Part shown: positions 37,648 through 50,035 of the stretch, piece by piece
Numbering within the stretch: the stretch's first letter is position 1
How the letters are laid out: the number at the start of each line of letters is the position of its first letter
Assembly (NCBI GenBank): GCA_036365145.1
Contig: JAEOAD010000004.1
Span: 49,940,001 to 50,004,000 of the forward strand
Reading direction: 5' to 3'
Origin: Orientallactaga sibirica
Taxonomy: Eukaryota > Chordata > Mammalia > Rodentia > Dipodidae
DNA: 64,000 bases
Made by a program: the position numbers and the translations under genes
The notes under the pieces: generated by a model
Database searches by the model: none
What the model saw: the letters and a program-made list of their open reading frames with translations, nothing else
Told to the model about the DNA's origin: nothing

Positions 37648-37992
37648 AAGGCAAGAACATTCTAAGTGATAAGAAAAGTATTACTATTAAAGTACTCATT
37701 AGAATTAAATACATATGTATGGCAATAAGCACAATCATGAATGCTTCAGAAAAGAAAACAAGTTGCATTAGCAATAATATGAAAGAAAATAAGATGACAG
37801 ATGTGGAAAACAGAGAAAAATCCAAAAAGAGAATTTCAGTGTGATAGCTGGGGAAAAGGCAGAACATACAATGTATAATAAAGAAAATTTATTGCTGAAA
37901 ATTAAATTTAGGTAAAGGAGGAAAGTAATTATAGATCAATGTTTATATTGAAAGACAAAGATAGATACCTACAGAAGATGTGGGCAAAAAAA

Positions 37993-37996
<4 letters not shown>

Positions 37997-38034
<38 letters not shown>
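37997..38034. repeat. (CA)n microsatellite
   Basis: Pure CA run followed by a short AT stretch. Confidence 0.95.
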
Positions 38035-38037
<3 letters not shown>

Positions 38038-39909
38038 TATATATGGTATTTTAGTAGTTTCTAAAAAGAGACTTGGACTTTATCTGTAGCATATACCCTT
38101 CTGTGATATCAGTGATGTTGTTGTTTGGGAAAGCAACAGAAAAGTGGAAAACCAGCTGTGAGTCATGCAGCCAACCATGAGAATATAAGAGAGAAAGATG
38201 CAGAAAAAATGAAATTTCACAATTTCAAAAAATGAAATTGCATGGAGAAATTGTGTGGCAAGTTTAATGAAACATGAAGAGATCATCACCTCATAGCATA
38301 TCCCAGGTAGGATAACCTTTGGGCTGAAGAGTTAAAATATTTTTTTCTGGTTTGACATTTTTAATTTTCTTAATGTTTGATTAACAATTTTATTCATGTG
38401 AATTATTTATTTTGCTAACAATCCACTCTCATTACTTTATTTCATCCTCATCCCCCTTCCACTGAATACCTTCCTGTCTCCAACTAGTCCTATTTGATTT
38501 TTTTTCCTGCGCCCATCATTCATGATGACATGTTGTTGGGTCCAATATTGTGCAGGTAACAACAGCTGTGGTGAGATCATGAATGACATGGTCACTTGGT
38601 GCCTAGAAGATGTGTGAAATATTTATTGAAGTGATGATTATCTTTAGAGGAGTATGAAATCAAAAATATGATTTCAACTGGATGCTCAAACATTATAGGA
38701 CTGAAAATGTATACAAAGATTGTAGGAAAGAAAATCTAGATTTGAATATCCTATATATTAAAAAGATCAAAGTAAAATATTTTAAACTTTGTAGGAGAAA
38801 AGAAACTGGAAAGAGACAATTATGATAAATGGGGTTAAATGTTAAGGTTGATAGAGAACAATGAGAGGACAGAAAAATGTTAGAATCATTGAAATATAGA
38901 TAATAAAGAACTTAAAAGAATGATTCACAAGTGATATCTAATAGCAGAAATGTCTCAAGTACTTCCTATGTCAGACAGTAGGAGACTATTTTTATGTTTT
39001 TATCTTCTTTTTACAGATAAGGAAGTATAGGTACTGAAGGTTCTCAGACTGGCTCCTACTCCTGTGACTGTCAGGGCTGGGAGAGGAGAGGAGCCGGGCA
39101 GTCTGGGACTATTTCTGAAGCTAAGTACAATTCTATGCCAACTACCAAGCAGCACAAGTGCCCCAAATCAGCCAACCAGTCAGCTTCCCCAGGCAGCCTC
39201 CCCAGGCAGCTCTTGAAGCATTTCAAACAACAAAAAGATGCATTTCTGTTGTGCACTGACTTATATTGTAAAAAAAAAAAATCCTAAATGACTAATAATA
39301 ATTATGACTCAGTAGCAAGATAACTTATTTAGAAGAAAAACAAGATTTTAAATATTTCTTTCTGAAAGATCTATATGAAAGGCCTTTCTTTACTCCTAAC
39401 AAGCAGGAAAAAAAGTGCTGGTGAGTCCTATGGAAGCCTGCAAGGCCAACACTTCCCTAAACACCATTATCAGGAAGGCAAGCTCTTCACTACTGACATA
39501 ACAGTAGCCTTACTGTTTGATTCTGAATATATATATATCATAAAGATTCCAGCTCTTTATTTAGTACTTGGAAAATTGATTTAGGATTGAATTTGAAAAG
39601 TGATGAACTAAATTCTATCAAGCCTAAATACATGACCTGTAACAGTTTCAATTTGTGATATCAATATACATATGATAGGCTCAGAGCCATGAACAGAATT
39701 ATTTTTTCTATAATTCTTAAGATTTGTATATCCCTTGGATGATAAGAAAGTTCATCTCTGTAAGCATTTGAAATTCCACTGCCAAACCAAATTTGACTTT
39801 TATATATTTTATTCTTATTTGAATATTATAAGCCCAACAAAAAGAGAACAAGATGGAGAGCAAGTGTAGAAAGAATATTGGGTATTCTAAAGACGTTTAT
39901 TTCCTAATT

Positions 39910-40355
39910 TTCAGGACCTTTGATTATGTTACTTTACATGAAACAACAAAGGACTTTTGTTGATGTTATGGAGGTAAGGATCTTAAGATGGAAAAATCTC
40001 TTGGATTCTCCAGGTAAATGCAATGCAGTTCCAAAGGTCCTCATAAGTGAAAGACAGAGACAGAAGAGTGGGAGAGCTGGAATGAAAAAGGACAGAAAGG
40101 ATGGAGGGAGAAGGGAGGGAAGGAGAGAGACAGATTGACCCTGGTCTGTTGGCACTGAAGGTGAAAATAATCCAGGCAGTTTCTGGCTTGCAGAAGCTAG
40201 AAAAAAAAAAGTAGCCAGTTCTCCCAGGGAGCCACTGGAAGAAAGTTGGCCTATATATCACCTTAATTTCAGCAAAATGAAACCCCTTTGGACTTTAGAC
40301 CTTCAGCATTGTTATGTAATAGATTTGTGACAGTAGCAATAGGAAACTAATATAA
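39910..40355 (+). mobile_element. MLT1-like (MaLR) LTR
   Basis: Ordered matches to the remembered MLT1 layout: 'tttgattatgttactttaca', 'gttatggaggtaaggatctt', 'ggtcctcataagtgaaagac', 'ggactttagaccttcagc', and the end 'caataggaaactaatataag'. Confidence 0.7.
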
Positions 40356-40941
40356 GTGTTTACTGTCACATACATATATCTGTCAAAGAGAGAAGTCACT
40401 ACACACTAGATACTTTTACATGTATATTGGATCTCTTGATTCCAAATCATGCTTATATATATAATTCTACTACTGTATAATAGAAATATCTTTTAAATTA
40501 CTCTTTAATTTCCAGAGAAAATAAACTCACACACACACAAGGTTGTGCACACATGCTCACATACAAACTTTAAGTGTCCGTTTAAGTTCTAACAAAAAAG
40601 TAGAACTGCCATTTCTAGGTGTGATAATATGTTATTCTATAAAATGGCTTATTGCAATTGCAGCATCCCCATATGGGAATGACTTCTAGTTGTACAGCAC
40701 ACCTGAATGACCAGAATTTTAATATCAAAAATGTAATAATCATTAATATAAAAATATTGCAGTTTGGATATACTTGAAAATTTAATCATATTGCTATTAA
40801 AATTTTAATTAATTGCTTATCTTAGAGAATTTTCCAGTTACAAATCAATAATTGAATAAAATGATGTAAGTTTCAATGAAATGTCAAATAAATTGAACCA
40901 TTCAATATCTATAGATGGTTCATAACTACTTTAATTTTTCA

Positions 40942-41088
40942 TTTTTTTTTGAGGTAGGGTCTCACTCTAGCCCAGGCTGACCTGGAATTCACTATGTAGT
41001 CTCAGGCTGGCCTCAAACTCACAGCAATCCTCCTACCTCTGCCTCCCGAGTGCTGGGATTAAAGGCATGTCCCACCATGCCTGGCTCA
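40942..41088 (-). mobile_element. B1 SINE
   Basis: 'gaggtagggtctcactctag', 'cactatgtagtctcaggctg', 'ctcccgagtgctgggattaa', 'caccatgcctggct'. Full length and well conserved. Confidence 0.93.
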
Positions 41089-41344
41089 AGGTGCATAACT
41101 TTTTTCATGTCTTCTGTTGGCCATATCCCTACCACAATGAGACTTATCACCTTATAATAATTATAGCCATCAGTGCATGGATATCTATTATGTATTAATA
41201 ATTTTACTTACATTATACCATTAATTCCAATAACCATATTTGGTAGGTCATTTATTTCTATCCTAAGAGGAAGAAATGATGATCAAGAAACTAAATTTAA
41301 AGGGGCTGATCAGGTATTCCTGCATACACATTTGCTTAATTCTG

Positions 41345-41346
<2 letters not shown>

Positions 41347-41380
<34 letters not shown>

Positions 41381-41516
41381 AGGTAGGGTTTCACTCTTAT
41401 CACAGGCTGACCTGGAATTCACTATGTAGTCTCAGGGTGGCCTTGAACTCATGGTGATTCTTCTACTTCTGCCTCCCGAGTGCTGGGATTAAAAGTGTGT
41501 GCCACCACGCCTGGTC
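41347..41516 (-). mobile_element. B1 SINE with long poly-T
   Basis: About 33 T at the left, then a complete reverse-complement B1 ending 'caccacgcctggtc'. Confidence 0.93.
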
Positions 41517-41559
41517 AATTCTCTTTTTTAGTAAATTATTATATTTATTGAGGAAAGTA

Positions 41560-41790
41560 CAGAGCCAATGAAGAGGGGACCCATGTAGCTAAAGAGCCCA
41601 CGTGGAGGGCCTGGTGGGAGGGAACAGTGGAAAGAAAAGAGAAAAAGTTTAAGGAGCTTTTGCCATGTGAGGAACTGAGCAAGGATAAAAGAGCCCATGT
41701 GGAGAGGCTAGAAGACCCACCCAGCTGTACCTGAGCCAACGTCCAGGTCCAGCTGAGGGAAAACTCACAGCTGGAGTTCCCAAGTGGTCA
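41560..41790 (+). repeat. GC-richer segment, possible ancient LTR remnant
   Basis: 'gagcccatgtggagaggcta' and 'gccaacgtccaggtccagct' recall an old mammalian LTR-class repeat. No open reading frame of note. Confidence 0.3.
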
Positions 41791-42965
41791 GAGCTGCAAT
41801 TCACTTGTATGGATAAATTTTCACTAAACTATGTTTTTTTATTTCCAAATATATTTTAACTAAAGAGATGAATAATTCCTTCTGCCTTCTGAATATCTAC
41901 ACATAAATCCTTTCTAGACATTGATTTCAGTGTAATCTGAGATAGATCAAAGGAAAACCAACACACTAATTTCTTCAACTGTAAGTGGCGCCTCTCCAGT
42001 TCTTATAAGTTTGACTTTAGAATATAAATGAAAGGAAATTGATCATCTATATTGCCTTGGTAATTATAGATAACATACTTGAGAAATGGTTAGTGTAGAT
42101 CCAAGTGAAAAGGGAGAGAAATGAACTTTCTGTAATTGAAAGGAACTGCAGGAAGAACCACTGCTGGCATTCTCTTGGGATTTGTTCTGCTCTTGGCAAG
42201 AGAAGTGAAATGACTTCTCCATTCATTTTCCCTGGTTTAAATTAGCCCCTCCCTAACTGCTGAGAGTATTTGATACTCATTCATCTTATGAAAGTCTACT
42301 GGTGACCAGTAACAGTGCTGTAGGTACAAAATAGTCACCACTGTATCTAGTCATGCTCTTCTTCAACAGAGAGGGAAAGAAAAAAACATTACAGAGATCC
42401 CCAGGAATATGGTATCCTAAGAAGTGCTGATCTCACCTTATCTCAAAACCCAGAAATCAAGTAGGTTGTATCATTTTAATTCTAACTCCTAAACAAAGAA
42501 AAAAAAAAAAAAAAACTCACAGATAATCTTCCTTGATGAGGAAGCTATCTTGACTGAAGACATTCCAAGTGGGATACTTTATGGAATAGGGTCTTAACTG
42601 CCACCCCCGCCCCACTTAATCCAGATAGTCAATCACAACATTGAAAAATTATACTTCTGCCAGTGCCTGGGTCTGGGTCCCCTGTATGAATGGTGTGAGG
42701 GTGGGCATGGCAGTGTGGAGGGAATAGGCCAGACCCCTGTCTTCAGGCTCCTCCCAGTTCCTCCCAGTCCCCTGGTCCTGGTAGGTCCCATTATGCCTTG
42801 CTTAGGGAGGTCTGCTCACTGGGTGAGCTGTGGAATCAGGCCTTGTGCTCTGGTATCCTGACTGGCCACTGGGTACCAACATTCCTGTTCACCTGAGTCA
42901 GAGGGTGCATGGGCTAAAGGACAAAAAAGTTGCTTCCTTCTCAATAAAATAGAGTTGACCTAAAA

Positions 42966-43060
42966 TGGGTGGACAACAATACAAAAAGGTCACCAAAAGC
43001 CAGAAAACTGAAGGATCTCCACCAAGGATATCTAGTCCTACAATTGAAGCTTCCAATGAG
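42966..43060 (+). pseudogene. L1 ORF1 N-terminal remnant
   Basis: ATG at 42966 opens MGGQQYKKVTKSQKTEGSPP, a lysine-rich start comparable with L1 ORF1 proteins (RNA-binding coiled-coil protein). It is lost after about 30 codons, where the sequence passes into ORF2. Confidence 0.6.
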
Positions 43061-43069
43061 AAATCAACA

Positions 43070-43800
43070 GAAATTCATTCATTGAAGAGATTGAAAAGGT
43101 AATCAAAAACCTCCCTAGGACCAGATGGCTTCTCAGCTGAATTCTATCAAACTTTCACTGAAGAACTCAAACCAATTTTTCTCAAACTATTCCACATAAA
43201 CAGAGACCAGGGAATCCTCCCTAATTCCTTTCATGAAGCGAGCATCACCCTAATACCAAAACCAGAGATGCAACAAGGAAAGAAAATGATAAGCCAATAT
43301 CCCTAATGTACTTAGATATAGATGCAAAGATGCTGAACAAAATCCATGCAAACCAAAAAATTCAACAACAAATCAAAAGCATTATCCATCTTGATCAAGT
43401 AGGCTTCATCCTAGGGATGCAGGGCTGGTTTAGCATATGGAAATTGGTCAACGTAATATACCACATAGATAAACTTAACTGTAAAAACCACATGATCATC
43501 TTAACCGACATAGAGAAGGCCTTTGACAAAATACAACACCACTTCTTGATCAAAACACTGGAAAGCATAGGCATGGGGGGGGGGTTTATATCTCAACACA
43601 ATAAAGGCCATATATAAAGCCTAAAGCCCAAATAATACTTAATGTGGAAAAACTCCCACTGAGATTGGGAAAAAACAGGGGTACACACTGTCACTACTAG
43701 TTTTGAACATGGAAAGGAAGAAGTCAAATTAGCCCTATCTGCAGATGACATGATCCTATATGTAAGTGAGCCAAAAGTCTCCATCTCAAAACTTCTAAAG
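43070..43800 (+). pseudogene. L1 ORF2 reverse-transcriptase remnant
   Basis: Contains [13 protein letters not shown], then (after a small deletion that shifts frame) [13 protein letters not shown], then an open stretch at 43306-43617 with [11 protein letters not shown] (RT core motif with the catalytic Asp), and later ADDMILY (the second RT aspartate pair). Frameshifts, stops, a G9 run near 43575 and missing segments make it inactive. No endonuclease domain or Cys-rich end remains. Confidence 0.85.
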
Positions 43801-44833
43801 GTGATCAGAGAGACCTACTAGATTTCCCACAACAAACAAGACAGAGTTCTCTCAGAGCACTTGCTTACCCACCAGAACTTAATGGTAAGACCCTACTGCT
43901 GAAGACACTACAAGCTGTTGGCGCAGACAATGGAGAGACCTGGTTGGAATCTGGAAGAGAGCCAGTACCCAGACAATTACTGGGGGAAAGTGGCTAACAT
44001 CTGTCCAAGCAACTCAAAGTCTAAGTGACTCAGAAGCAAATAACCTGATGTGATGCTCAAACAAGTGCAATATTGGCACACAGCCATGGTAGGTAACCAA
44101 CAGCTCTTGGAATAGCTAACAGATCCACTCAGTAGAAATGTAACTATATCTGGAACTGGGAAACATGTCAGAATCATATCCAGATAATGACTCTGCTTTC
44201 CATTGTCAAGCTCCATCTAAACTTGGGCTATAAGAGGGTCTACACCCTTTAAATTATGTTTAAATTAATAATGGTTATCCCATTTAACTGGTGCTGACTT
44301 CACTTCCTCTTGGAGAATCTGCTTCTGTTTTTTAAATGGGAGCTGGACTTGAGGAGATAAATAACCCAGCGCACTCCACCCCAGCCCCAGCTGAAACAAG
44401 AGAGGAATTGGGAGAATGAGCAAGAGTGCTGCTTTCTTAGTGAATTTGTTATCAGCACAAAGGTGAAGGAGAGACACCGAGGACACTCAACACCTACCAA
44501 CCAGAGATCCAGAGGCTCCTAAGTGCCCATCACTGAAGTAGACTTAAAATGCACCCAGCAAGGCTCAGGGAGTTTTGTGGAAAAGGGGGATGAAAGATTG
44601 TTAGAGCTACAGGTTGGGACATTTTGCACAGAGACATTGCCTCTCCCACATAACTGACTGCTGCTCCCATAATGTATGATCCACAATCCCCATGGGGTTG
44701 ACCTGCATCACCAACAAGGAGGGCCTCTTCAGGAAAGGGGCAGGGAGGAGGGAAAGGATGGTACCAACATGTGTCATTTACATACTAAATATGTCCATAT
44801 CTAATAAAAATAAATTTTAAAAAAGAAAAATTA

Positions 44834-45165
44834 GGGCTGGAGAGATGGATTTTAAGGTGTTTGCCTGCAAAGCCAAAGGACCCAGGTTCGATTCTCCAGG
44901 ACTCACAGTAGCCAGATGCATAAGGGGACACATGCATCTGGAATTCATTTGCAGTGGCTCTGGCACATTCTCTCTCTCTCTCCTTCTCTGTCTGTCAAAG
45001 GACCCAGGTTCGATTCTCCAGGACTCACAGTAGCCAGATGCATAAGGGGACACATGCATCTGGAATTCATTTGCAGTGGCTGGAGGCCTTGGCGTGCACA
45101 TTCTCTCTCTCTCTCCTTCTCTGTCTGTCAAATAAATAAATAAATAAAAAATAAAACAAAAAAAA
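44834..45165 (+). mobile_element. tRNA-derived SINE with internal tandem duplication
   Basis: One head (gggctggagagatgg), then the B-box-to-(CT)n part twice, offset by 122 bp (from 44874 and from 44996), with one tail. The internal junction shares caaa with both parents. TSD aaaaaagaaaaatta at 44819-44833 and 45166-45180, inside the tail of the L1 to its left. Confidence 0.9.
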
Positions 45166-45184
45166 AAAAAAGAAAAATTATACC

Positions 45185-45300
45185 TCTAACCCAGGCAATG
45201 TAGAACACAGGATCTCAGCATATGGGAGGTTGATCCAGGAAGATCACAAGTTTATGGACAACAAGAACTACATGGTGAGATTCTGTCTTTAAAAAAAAAT
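45185..45300 (+). mobile_element. Old B1-like SINE
   Basis: 'gggaggttgatccaggaaga', 'actacatggtgagattctgt', then an A run: degraded B1 order. Confidence 0.55.
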
Positions 45301-45642
45301 TATTGCTTACTGCTTATGGTATGTGATTAAGACAACGTGTCCTCCTACTTCTCTCATTTTCCATAATCATACAGGTTCCTCCAGGACAAGTTGTACCCAT
45401 TAGCCTTTGTCTTTAACATTTTATTTTGAAAAGACAGACTCTGAGAGGACTGCTTACTCATCAGCTCTGGTCCCACAATTTGTGATTTATAGTGTGCCTG
45501 TGACATTTATGCTTTGACTTTCAGCAAGTTACCTTAATTTCTTCAACCTCCTGTTTCTTACCTACAAAATTCAAAGAATGAATATAATTATATGGTTACT
45601 TGTAAGAGCAACTGAAATTTATAAAAGTAAAGAGTTGCACTT

Positions 45643-45676
45643 TATATATATATATATACACATACACATACATGTT
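45643..45676. repeat. (TA)n/(CA)-rich microsatellite
   Basis: TA units followed by imperfect ACAT units. Confidence 0.85.
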
Positions 45677-46855
45677 TCCTGTAAGCGATACATCTCATTT
45701 CTCTTTCTATCATGATATCTGAAACAAAGAGGACACCAAGCATGAATGATTTGGTAACTTCAAGCTTGGATTGAGACAAAATAGGTGGCGTCATACTACA
45801 CATATGACTGTGCTATTGTAGAAGAGACTATACAACAAAAAAAATCACTGTCAGTGTATATAATATTCAAAAGGTTGTTTTGGTACTAGACAATGAATTA
45901 TCAAGTTTTTAATAGCAAGTAACACAAGAATCATCTGAATATGTAAAGGTTGTGAAAACACATTAGAATATCACACTTTAGGGAAAGAGATTTTTTTTTC
46001 CCTCCAAATACTTCTTCATGTTTTCTACTGCTCTGGGTATTTTAAGAAGAACCATGAATAAAGTAAATCACTGAAGAGAGGCCTTTGTATACTATATTCT
46101 GATCCAAACCAGGTGATGTTAACTGGGCATTTCTTTAAGTCCCTTCTGCCCTGTGGCCCCTTGCAGATGGGAAACAGGAGGAAAGCACATCTTTCATTTG
46201 TATTCATCTGTGACTTACTGTACTGTTGCTTTACTACGTGCCCAAATGTTGCAAATTTTACATTGTGAAGAAATGTATCCCAAATAAGAAGAGATTGTTA
46301 CATGTGATTAGATTACAAATAGGTGTGTGGTTTTTCAATTTAAGTATTTTTCCATTTAACCTGATTTTTTTCCTGTTCTAAAATTTCTGTTCTAGAAAAA
46401 CCTCAAACTTCATAACATTCTATCTATTTCACCTCCTACTGAGCTGCTGTCTCTTTTATGTAATTCCTTTCTTCCTCACTTTGTTTCTTGATATATTGTA
46501 TTTTTTATTAGCGCTGCTTCATTTATAATTTTCCCCAATTTGCTTGTAATACTGAACCCTCCAAATCCTCCTTTTAGTGTTGCTCAGTGCCTTAGGAGAA
46601 GCATTTTATCTGGAAATGAAGCCTTGTGAACCAGACGTAAATGTGTTCGGCATCTCAGCCATGAAGAAATCATGAACAAGATATATCTATAATTAATAGA
46701 AAATGTCATGCCTCTGGAGGAATGGATAAAATGTCTACTTGTAACTCTAAGGCTCTAAAGGCCTCCAGAATACATAGAGAATAATTTCTGTTGGTATAAC
46801 ATACCATTGGTAGGTGGAAATGGCCTATCAATGTGTGCATCTATACACACATATT

Positions 46856-46856
<1 letters not shown>

Positions 46857-46889
<33 letters not shown>
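46857..46889. repeat. (AT)n microsatellite
   Basis: Pure AT run of about 16 units. Confidence 0.93.
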
Positions 46890-46890
<1 letters not shown>

Positions 46891-46934
46891 TTTAAAAAAA
46901 TCTCTCTTCTCGTAAAACAATCAGCCTTTGCCTC

Positions 46935-47240
46935 TGTTGTAGTTAGCCTCACATTGATGGCACAAAATATCTGACCAGGAGCACCTTGTGGGAGGAAAGG
47001 GTTTATTTTTATTTTGTCTTACACACTCAAGGGGAAGCTCTATGATGGCAGGGAAAATGTGGCATGAGCAGAGAGTGGATATTACCTTGTAGCCAACATT
47101 GGGTGGGCAACATCGTAAGCCTGCCCCCAAAAACACACTTCCTCCAGGAGGCTTTCAATTCCAAATTGCCACCAGCTGGGGCCTTAGCACTCAGAACACG
47201 TATGTTTATGGGGAACACTTGATTCAAACTATCACCGTCT
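46935..47240 (-). repeat. Rodent interspersed repeat, probably LTR-class
   Basis: 'ggaggaaagggtttattttt', 'caaggggaagctctatgatg', 'cttcctccaggaggctttca' form a pattern I associate with a dispersed rodent repeat, but I cannot name the family. Strand is a guess. Confidence 0.4.
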
Positions 47241-47329
47241 GCTATACAGCTTTGAAAATTTCCATATAAAGCTAGCTCATGTGATAACTGATCAGCTTGC
47301 TGAGTTCCAAGTGTGCTGTTAGTATTTGT

Positions 47330-47770
47330 ATTAGTTACTTTTTCTTTTGTGGTGACCAAATTCCTTGACAGAATAATTCACTTCAAAGGTAGAAGTACTT
47401 ATTTTGCTCATGGTATCAAAGGTGCCCATCCATCCTGGTGGGGAAGGCAGGGGGGAACAGGGATTGTCACAACATAATGACCAGGAAACACAGAAAGAAA
47501 ATGGAAGTAGGACCCATGAAAAGCTCCAGCCCCCATGTACATTCTTCCAGTGACCTGCTTGCTCCAACTAGGTTTCACCATTCCAACCAAATACAATAAT
47601 TCTACCAAAGGCTTAATCCATTCATTAGGTCAGAACCTTCATAATATAATTGTTTCTGGAAATTCCACCCAAGACATCCAAAGATTTGTGCTTAACCAAT
47701 CTCTGAGGCATTTCTCAATCTCATCAAATTGCCCACTAGGAATAACCATCGTGGTATTCCACACATCAAA
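47330..47770 (-). repeat. Rodent interspersed repeat, probably LTR-class
   Basis: Similar layout to the preceding one: 'gtggtgaccaaattccttga', 'tattttgctcatggtatcaa', 'gtgacctgcttgctccaact'. Family and strand are uncertain. Confidence 0.4.
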
Positions 47771-48130
47771 AATAAATAAGAGTTATGCAATAGAGATGAG
47801 CCTTAAATAATTTGCAAACATCTTTTGGCATGCCCATCTTTAAGTTGTGTGAGCGTAGGCAGAAGGTAAGAAAGTTAATTATTTACTGACTAGTACCTTA
47901 AATAATTTCTGTCCTAAAAGCATATTAGAACAGCCAGAATCTGGATGCTTTTAGGAATTAACCATTTATTTTCCTTCTTCCTAACCTCCACATTTCTGTT
48001 TAGCCTAGAATCTCAGTTTTTCTGACAAAACATATGAAAGTGTGTCCTAAATCATCAGATGATGAATCTTGCTGACTTAGGCACAGTTATTCTGGCAGAT
48101 TTTCTTCAACTAATTACATGTATCCTTTTT

Positions 48131-48360
48131 AAAACTTTTAAAATATTTTATTTTTATTTATATTTCTGAAAGAAAGAAAAGAAAGCGAGAAAGAGAGGGA
48201 AGGGGAGAGAATTGGTGTGCTAAGGCCTTTAGCCACTGCAAACAAACCCCAGAAGCATGTGCCACCTTGTACATCTGGCTTACATGGGTCCTGGGGAATC
48301 AAACCTGTGTCCTTTAGTTTTGTAGGCTAGTGCCTTAACTACTATGCCATCCCTTCAGCC
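48131..48360 (-). mobile_element. tRNA-derived SINE
   Basis: T-rich tail, GA-rich stretch, 'tacatctggcttacatgggt', 'ttaactactatgccatccct'. Confidence 0.85.
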
Positions 48361-49649
48361 CCAAAGTTATCCCTTGAATAACCATATGTACTGAAATTCA
48401 CTCAATTTTGTCTTAGAGAAATACGGTCCTTACATTTGAACAAACATTTCAATGATCAAAAATGTTTTCCCTTAAAATGTTTACTATGTCACGTTCACAA
48501 ACTGCAGCATAGTATCATAATTTTTACTTTTGAACTTAATGATTAATAGACTTAGTCCAAGAAGGAAAACCACACTGATTCCATACATTCCTTTCCTGAA
48601 TACTATCTGGGAAAATATCAAGAAGAAAAGTAAAAATCCTTAAATAATGTAGCATCACTGGGTAAACAAGCTACTCTTTCTGCAGTAGATTCACTCTTCA
48701 AAGCAATGATTCCCTTAGAATGATTCTGCACAGCACCTTGGGCACATTCAGAATGATATGGCTTTAATTCCTTCATCTTGGAAAGGAATGCACAAGCCAT
48801 GACAAGCAGAAATATTCACAAACCCTTATGGGTTACAATTTTTATTACCAAAGCTGTAGGTTCTTAAGATGTGCTCAAAAAATGAAGATATCTGTAATCC
48901 CGTATAAATATTTGTGTTGTCATGATTGCTTTCTGAGTACTGTCTCTATAATTGGGGAGATGCTGGGTAATATTGTATACATTCTGAATAAGATATTTTT
49001 AAAAATTCAAAGCAAGGGTATTTATAAATTGAAACTATACTAATGTTAATATATCATAATTTTGCATACATCATGTGCTGTGGTACTTTCCACTGTCACC
49101 ATTACAATGACCTAAATACCCTTTGCTTCTAAGTACAGTGTGGAATTTCAACAGAAACCAATGATGTCAGATTCCTAATGATACAGTGATACTAGAAACA
49201 GTCCACAGAGTGGAAGTAACATAATGGTCTTCACTGGTTAAGATACACATAGATTGCATGGTTACTATGTCTCATCATCCCTTAATTTATGTACAGTTAT
49301 TTATCTGTAAAAATGTGTAATTAGTATTTGTTTATTTTCCCTAGGATTCAAAACCTAATCCCATTAATATGGCATAATTGGAGGAACTTAGTTCATGCAG
49401 CTTATTATACCACTGGTTTTAAAGGTGAAGTTGTAAATATCAGGCTTCCAATGATATTCAAATTAAAAACTGCTGCTCTCCATGTATACTGAGATAGTAA
49501 CATCAGCTAACAACAGAGAATTTAATTAACACTTGCAAGCAAAAGATTTCCTAGATCCATATTATTTAAGCAGAAATGTAGTCTATGGCTAAGGGAGGAA
49601 AGATTGGAGGTGGAGGACTAGGCAAATGAAAAAGCAGCTAAACAGTTTG

Positions 49650-50035
49650 TGGTAGTTTGAATATATGTCCCCCAACATATTCAGTGTTTTATTAGTTGTA
49701 GTTTGCATCTGCAATCACCTTGCTAGAGGCAATGTCACTGGGGGCCGCTCTTAAGGTGTGGTGATGGGTTTGAGATTCCATTGTAAAGATATGCAAAGTG
49801 TGCCTAATAGGAGTTCCTGAAGCTTGCTGTGGCTTGGCTGTAGTTTTGCTCTGTGTGCTGTGTGGCTGGGGGCTTTGCTCTCTTGACTGGTCCTGTGAGA
49901 GCAGGCTGCTTCTCCTGCCCTTATGGAACTTCTCCTGGATCTGGCTTCAATAAATAATATCCCTTCCTCCATAACTGTGCCTGGTCTGGAAGTTCATCTC
50001 AGTGAACCTGAAGCTGTCTGCTACACAGTTACAAT
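49650..50035 (+). mobile_element. MaLR-type LTR
   Basis: 'gtggtagtttgaatatatgt', 'accttgctagaggcaatgtc', 'cttcaataaataatatccct' (polyadenylation signal) and the end 'gtctgctacacagttac'. Confidence 0.6.

Larger units (their letters stand above)
42655..44824 (+). mobile_element. L1 with both ends but large internal deletions
   Basis: Left to right: a GC-rich 5' UTR-like segment (42655-42965), the start of ORF1, an ORF2 reverse-transcriptase fragment (about 43070-43800), then a direct jump into the 3' UTR at about 43802 ('gatcagagagacctactaga', matching 670-700) and on to the 3' terminus. Flanks gaaaaattatac at 42643-42654 and 45172-45183 are a 12-bp TSD for the whole element. A later SINE sits in the right-hand TSD region. 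Confidence 0.85.

Noticed and set aside
38340..38640. Possible old L1-like fragment (pattern around gtccaatattgtgcaggtaa)
   Set aside because: It recalls a rodent repeat but I could not assign family, strand or ends with enough support to list it.
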